Shown: positions 7,778 to 11,221 of the stretch, in pieces | How the letters are laid out: each line of letters begins with the position of its first letter | Position numbering within the stretch: position 1 is the stretch's first letter | Source: Candidatus Sumerlaeota bacterium | GTDB lineage: Bacteria > UBP6 > UBA1177 | NCBI GenBank assembly: GCA_007136595.1 | Contig: SLGQ01000224.1 | Location: 1 to 11,221, forward strand | Length of the DNA: 11,221 bases | Reading direction: 5' to 3' | Notes under the pieces: model-generated | What the model saw: the letters and a program-made list of their open reading frames with translations, nothing else | Database searches by the model: none | Told to the model about the DNA's origin: nothing | Program-made: the position numbers and the translations under genes

Positions 7778-8554
7778 ATGAAAAATAATCCTAAAATATT
7801 AATACCGAACATTTTTACCGGGCTTAATATGCTCATTGGACTCACATCGATATTTTATTCAATAAAGGGTGCATATATTGATGCGGCATGGTTGATACTT
7901 CTTTCAACAGTGATGGACAAGCTTGACGGCACTGCTGCGAGATTTTTAAATGCAAGCAGTATGTTCGGTGTAGAATTTGATTCTTTTTCCGATTTTATTT
8001 CTTTTGCCGTTGCACCTTCGATCCTTGTTTTTTCATACTTCAATGCAGTTGGAGATGGCTCGGCAAACGATTTTTATGTAGTTGCGGCATGTGCATTTTA
8101 TGTCGTTTTCAGTGCTGTCAGACTGGCAAAATACAATACGACCCAGTCTGATGACAAAGATTATTTTTATGGAATGACTACCACCATGTCGGGGGGAATG
8201 ATAGCTCTTTATATGGTTTTTGCCGTTGAAAATAATTTAAGTTGGTTTCTTGATGTAAACATTGTTGCAGGGATGGTCATTGCTCACGGAATTTCTCTTT
8301 TAGTTCCGTTCAAGTACCCTAAACTGAAAAAACCGCAATCTAAAAACGGACAAATGATACTGTTTCTTTCTTTTGCAATGTTTTTAGGACTTATTTTAAC
8401 CAGAAGACTGCCGTGGCTCATTTATATTACAGGTCTTTTATATGTCGTGATAGGATTTTACAGAACAAAAAAGGCTTTTTCGCTGATAGCTATAAATGAT
8501 TCAGATGATGAACATACAGATCACGGAATGGAATCCAACTCTAAAAAAGAATAA
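7778..8554 (+). CDS. pssA: CDP-diacylglycerol-serine O-phosphatidyltransferase
   Basis: Integral membrane enzyme that joins CDP-diacylglycerol and L-serine into phosphatidylserine, precursor of phosphatidylethanolamine. The CDP-alcohol phosphatidyltransferase signature D-x2-D-G-x2-A-R-x8-G-x3-D-x3-D is complete: D47, D50, G51, A54, R55, G64, D68 and D72. The N-terminal IPNIFTGLNMLIGL and the FDSFSDFISFAVAPS segment are typical of the PssA branch rather than PgsA. Hydrophobic segments before and after the motif indicate several transmembrane helices; the last 20 residues are polar and cytoplasmic. AGGAG at 7764-7768 precedes ATG 7778 by 9 nt. The length of 258 aa is usual. No phosphatidylserine decarboxylase gene is visible in the window. 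The next gene starts 7 nt after the stop. Confidence 0.92.
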   Translation: MKNNPKILIPNIFTGLNMLIGLTSIFYSIKGAYIDAAWLILLSTVMDKLDGTAARFLNASSMFGVEFDSFSDFISFAVAPSILVFSYFNAVGDGSANDFYVVAACAFYVVFSAVRLAKYNTTQSDDKDYFYGMTTTMSGGMIALYMVFAVENNLSWFLDVNIVAGMVIAHGISLLVPFKYPKLKKPQSKNGQMILFLSFAMFLGLILTRRLPWLIYITGLLYVVIGFYRTKKAFSLIAINDSDDEHTDHGMESNSKKE

Positions 8555-8561
8555 CAGGTAA

Positions 8562-9734
8562 ATGATGAAAAAAGAACTACTTCAGGGAATTGACAACTTT
8601 GATTTTGAAACTCTTAAAAAAAAGAAAGTGGCAGTTATTGCCAATCACACATCAGTTGACAGAAACGGTGTTTCGATAGTTGAAAGATGTTTGAACAGCG
8701 GTGTTAACATTACTGCGATTTTCAGCCTTGAACATGGGTATTTTCCCGTTGCTCAGGATATGGAAGCTGTAGGAAAAGAAAATAAAATAAAAAATATTCC
8801 CGTTTTTTCCTTGTATGGGGATGACAGCAGCTCTTTAAGTCCGGACCCCAATTTGTTCCAACTTTTTGATACTGTCATTTATGATATCCAGGATATTGGA
8901 AGCAGGTACTACACCTATCTTGCCAGTCTTGCAATGTTTATGGATAAATTAAATGAAGTTCCCAGAGAACTTATAATTCTTGACAGGATCAATCCCATCG
9001 GGGGAGAAATTGAAGGCTCTTTGCTTGACGACACCAAATATAAAAGTTTTGTGGGATATTTTCCGTTATGTCACAGGCATGGACTCACTTCTGCTGAAGC
9101 GGCAATGTATTACTACAAAATAAAAGGTTATACTTTCCCTGTAACTGTTTCCAAGTTGAAAGGATGGCACAGAGGTTCTTATTTCGATGAATATGATTAT
9201 CCCTGGATGCCCACTTCTCCCAATATGCCAGGCATTGATGCGGCAGTTCTTTATCCGGGAGCCTGTCTTCTTGAAGGGACTGAACTTTCCGAAGGAAGAG
9301 GTACCACATTCCCTTTTCATGTTGCAGGAGCCCCTGATGTTGATCCGTTTAAATTGAAAAATGAACTTGATTCATTAAAGATCCCGGGGCTGGTTTTTAC
9401 ACCGCTTGAATTCAGACCGATGTTCCAGAAACATTCTATGAAAAGGTGTGGCGGCGTCTATATTTCTGTAATGGACAGAAAAAAAGTGAAACCTTTAAGA
9501 GCTTTCATAAGGATCATCCAGGTTTTCAGGGGATTTACCGGGGAAGATAATTTTTTTAGAGTAAAACCCTATGAATTTATTCGCAATATTCCTGCAATTG
9601 ATCTTCTTTTAGGGGATCAGGTGCTTATAGGACTTTTCAGAAATTTTGCCAGTTTTTCTGAGGTTGATGACTACTTGAAAGAGTGTGAGCAAAATTGCGG
9701 GAAAGTTTTCAGTCAATACCATATCTACAAGTAA
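8562..9734 (+). CDS. NamZ-like (DUF1343/GH171) exo-beta-N-acetylmuramidase homologue, no signal peptide
   Basis: Related to NamZ, which removes terminal N-acetylmuramic acid from peptidoglycan fragments. Family landmarks in order: VAVIANHTS (23-31), SLEHGYF (55-61, the conserved E-H-G), FDTVIYDIQDIGSRYYTYL, LDRINPIGGEIEGSLL, FVGYFPLCHRHGLTSAEAA, SPNMPGIDAAVLYPGACLLEGTELSEGRGTTFPFHVAGAP. The length of 390 aa is that of the mature family. Characterised NamZ proteins are exported, but here the mature sequence starts at once: M-M-K-K-E-L-L-Q with no hydrophobic segment. An in-frame TAA (8559-8561) directly precedes the ATG, so the start cannot be extended. The product should stay in the cytoplasm, perhaps in muropeptide recycling. 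The ribosome binding site is weak (AGG at 8556-8558), so translation may be coupled to pssA, whose stop is 7 nt upstream. Family certain, location inferred. Confidence 0.9.
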   Translation: MMKKELLQGIDNFDFETLKKKKVAVIANHTSVDRNGVSIVERCLNSGVNITAIFSLEHGYFPVAQDMEAVGKENKIKNIPVFSLYGDDSSSLSPDPNLFQLFDTVIYDIQDIGSRYYTYLASLAMFMDKLNEVPRELIILDRINPIGGEIEGSLLDDTKYKSFVGYFPLCHRHGLTSAEAAMYYYKIKGYTFPVTVSKLKGWHRGSYFDEYDYPWMPTSPNMPGIDAAVLYPGACLLEGTELSEGRGTTFPFHVAGAPDVDPFKLKNELDSLKIPGLVFTPLEFRPMFQKHSMKRCGGVYISVMDRKKVKPLRAFIRIIQVFRGFTGEDNFFRVKPYEFIRNIPAIDLLLGDQVLIGLFRNFASFSEVDDYLKECEQNCGKVFSQYHIYK

Positions 9735-9750
9735 AAACCGGAGGATAATA

Positions 9751-10773
9751 ATGAGAGCAGCTTTAACGGGGCTCCCTTTTTCGGGTAAGAGTTCTGTTTT
9801 TCAGGCACTTACAGGGATAGAATCAGGAAAAAAGGAAGAAACCGTCGGAACTATAAAAGTGCCCGATGAAAGAATCGATAAATTAAGTGAAATATATTCT
9901 CCAAAGAAAATAACTTATGCAGAATTTGTTTTAAGCGATTTTTCCGTTCCCGCTTCAAAAGATTCCGCAATATCTTCCAAAGTGAAAAATATGATCCAGA
10001 AAACCGATCTTCTTATAATGGTTCTCCGTAATTTTGAATCTCTTATGACATCAGACGGGATAGACCCTGTTTCAGAATACAGAAAAATCAAAGATGACCT
10101 TATCATTACAGATTTCATGGTGATAGACAAAAGACTTGAAAGGGAGAAAAAAGAAAAAAAGAACCCTCCCGAAATAAACATTCTGAAAAAACTCCACTCA
10201 ATACTTGAAAATGGTGATATTCCGGGGGAGGGAACCCTTTTGGAAGATGAAATAAATACCGTTTCCAACTATAATTTTCTTACACTTAAAAAAAAGATAG
10301 TTCTTATAAACCAGTCTGAAGGTGAAAATGAAGTTCCCGGAGATCTTATTGAATTGCTTAAAAAAGATAATATTGATCATTTCTGTGTAAGTGCCCCGAT
10401 AGAAATAGAACTTGCAGAACTTGAACCTGAAGAACAGATCGAATTCCTTAAAGATTACGGACTTACAGAAAGTGCTAAAATAAGGTTCATAAAAAATTCA
10501 TACAAGTCACTTGGGCTGATCTCTTTTCTTACTACAGGACCCGATGAAGTGAGAGCATGGACAATAAAAAACGGAACACCTGCAGTTCTTGCGGCAGGAA
10601 AGATCCACAGCGATATACAGAGAGGTTTCATCAGAGCAGAAACGATCCACTACGATGATTTCATCAAATATGGATCTGAACATGAATGTAAAAAAGCAGG
10701 TGCATACCGTCTTGAAGGAAAAGAATATACCGTTAAAGACGGAGATATCATAAATTTCAGGTTTAATGTCTGA
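9751..10773 (+). CDS. Divergent YchF-like P-loop protein with TGS-like C-terminus
   Basis: Homologue of YchF/OLA1, the ribosome-associated Obg-family ATPase. ATG 9751 has GGAGG 6 nt upstream; the frame is open further upstream inside the previous gene, but that start has no support. The product has 340 residues against about 363 in E. coli YchF. Retained: the P-loop GLPFSGKSS (7-15), the ATP-type base motif NxxE as NQSE (187-190), the G5-like SAPIEIELAEL, and a highly conserved C-terminal half (VRAWTI, AAGKIHSD, GFIRAETI, LEGKEYTVKDGDIINFRFNV). Lost: switch I FPFCTIEPN, the G3 motif DxAG (the segment now reads FVLSDFSVPASKDS) and the loop histidine equivalent to E. coli H114 needed for ATP hydrolysis (here RNFESLMTSDG). 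It probably binds nucleotide without normal hydrolysis. Last gene of the 7026-10773 operon; the partner is unknown. Confidence 0.85.
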   Translation: MRAALTGLPFSGKSSVFQALTGIESGKKEETVGTIKVPDERIDKLSEIYSPKKITYAEFVLSDFSVPASKDSAISSKVKNMIQKTDLLIMVLRNFESLMTSDGIDPVSEYRKIKDDLIITDFMVIDKRLEREKKEKKNPPEINILKKLHSILENGDIPGEGTLLEDEINTVSNYNFLTLKKKIVLINQSEGENEVPGDLIELLKKDNIDHFCVSAPIEIELAELEPEEQIEFLKDYGLTESAKIRFIKNSYKSLGLISFLTTGPDEVRAWTIKNGTPAVLAAGKIHSDIQRGFIRAETIHYDDFIKYGSEHECKKAGAYRLEGKEYTVKDGDIINFRFNV

Positions 10774-10911
10774 AAATTAAAAAACTCCATTTTATTGATT
10801 AATCATTTCTGAAACATAAAATAATATAGATTCGGAAGAGTAAGTACGACAAAACAGGTCGGGAGTATTGAGTATAATAGGTGTTGACCAGTGGAGGACA
10901 GGGGGAAGAAA
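10774..10911. other. Spacer between the YchF-like gene and the RhuM fragment
   Basis: AT-rich non-coding stretch without a clear intrinsic terminator. It has a 10-bp perfect palindrome (TGATTAATCA, 10796-10805). A weak promoter candidate overlaps it: TTGATT (10795-10800), 16 nt, TAAAAT (10817-10822). From 10825 the frame of the RhuM fragment reads on upstream through a TGA at 10885 with FGRVSTTKQ, which faintly resembles the N-terminal RhuM segment and may be decayed coding sequence. Confidence 0.4.
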
Positions 10912-11160
10912 ATGGAAAAAGAAGTTCTTAAGATGAGCGGAGCATCAGACGGCAAGAAATACAAAACAAAACACTACAATCTGGATGCGATAATTGCTGT
11001 TGGTTATCGTGTTAATAGTAAAAGAGCGACTCAATTTAGAATCTGGGCAACAAAACGACTGAAAGAATATATTGTAAAAGGTTTTACTCTGAATGATGAA
11101 AGGTTTAAATCCGGCAACTCAATGAATTATTTCAATGAATTGCAGGAGAGCTTTTCATGA
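10912..11160 (+). pseudogene. RhuM-family virulence protein, internal fragment
   Basis: The 82 residues from ATG 10912 contain the most conserved RhuM block: ASDGKKYKTKHYNLDAII, VGYRV, RATQFRIWATKRLKEYIVKGF, LNDERFKSGNSMNYFNELQE. Complete RhuM proteins have about 330 residues. Here the N-terminal helix-turn-helix-like region (about 60 residues) is missing, with an in-frame TGA at 10885-10887, and the frame ends just after MNYFNELQE where relatives run on for some 200 residues. A GTG at 10891 is an alternative start. AGGGGG 6 nt before ATG 10912 means a short protein could still be made, and its stop overlaps the next start (ATGA). RhuM genes are often found with restriction-modification and other accessory genes; the biochemical role is unknown. 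A remnant is likelier than a functional small protein. Confidence 0.75.
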
Positions 11161-11221
11161 AAAAAGAGCATGAGCAGAGTCTTGAAGAACTTGAAGAAGA
11201 TATAAAGAAATTAATGCCGAA
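11157..11221 (+). CDS. Unidentified gene, 5' end only
   Basis: Twenty-one codons are visible, starting MKKEHEQSLEELEEDIKKLMP. AGGAG (11144-11148) lies 8 nt before the ATG, and the start overlaps the stop of the RhuM fragment by ATGA, so translation is probably coupled. The segment is strongly charged and predicted helical, possibly a coiled coil. It is too short to assign; its tie to a RhuM remnant makes an accessory or defence-type gene plausible but unproven. Confidence 0.6.
   Translation, partial: MKKEHEQSLEELEEDIKKLMP

Noticed and set aside
9685..9750. Upstream in-frame extension of the YchF-like protein by 22 residues.
   Set aside because: It lies within the end of the NamZ gene, and the P-loop should start near the N-terminus. 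GGAGG sits correctly before ATG 9751.
11157..11221. Exodeoxyribonuclease VII small subunit, from the SLEELEEDIKKL stretch.
   Set aside because: Charged Leu/Glu-rich helices look alike in short windows; the expected F-E-x2-L order and family context are missing.

Overview
The window is an AT-rich stretch of bacterial chromosome and is densely coding. Strong GGAGG-type ribosome binding sites precede most genes. Two lipoprotein signal peptides and a LysM/M23 envelope peptidase suggest a Gram-negative (diderm) cell. I cannot name the phylum. The AT-rich composition, heavy AGA/AGG arginine use and an exported peptidase with an acidic tail ending in Ser-Gly-Cys would fit an AT-rich deltaproteobacterial or Myxococcota-like lineage, or a candidate phylum. 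This is a weak inference.

Layout. Positions 2-2533 (+) hold the 3' part of argS and the complete mnmA, two tRNA-related genes 15 nt apart. Positions 2534-3925 (-) hold a secreted M14 zinc carboxypeptidase with an EF-hand-like loop and an acidic tail; its stop codon abuts the mnmA stop. Positions 3926-4230 are a divergent control region with a consensus sigma70 promoter (TTGACA, 17 nt, TATAAT) reading rightward and a weaker one reading leftward. Next come a LysM-M23 lipoprotein that appears to start at an ATT codon and a tRNA-Arg(CCT). The first ten bases of the tRNA are the last codons and the stop of the peptidase gene. Positions 5083-6939 encode an S9 prolyl-oligopeptidase-type lipoprotein.

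Positions 7026-10773 look like a four-gene operon with gaps of 38, 7 and 16 nt: a CsgG/FlgO-like exported protein, a phosphatidylserine synthase (pssA), a NamZ/DUF1343 muramidase homologue without a signal peptide, and a divergent YchF-like P-loop protein that has lost the switch regions and the catalytic histidine. The theme from 4231 to 9734 is envelope building and turnover: peptidoglycan hydrolysis, phospholipid synthesis, muropeptide processing and exported peptidases.

The right end (10912-11221) looks like accessory DNA: a RhuM-family fragment lacking its N-terminal domain and its C-terminal half, translationally coupled to an unidentified gene that runs off the edge.

I found no CRISPR array, insertion sequence, prophage module or clearly new multi-gene system. 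The most unusual features are the overlap of the tRNA with a protein-coding gene, the ATT start just downstream of a perfect promoter, the degenerate YchF and the one-cysteine-short MnmA.
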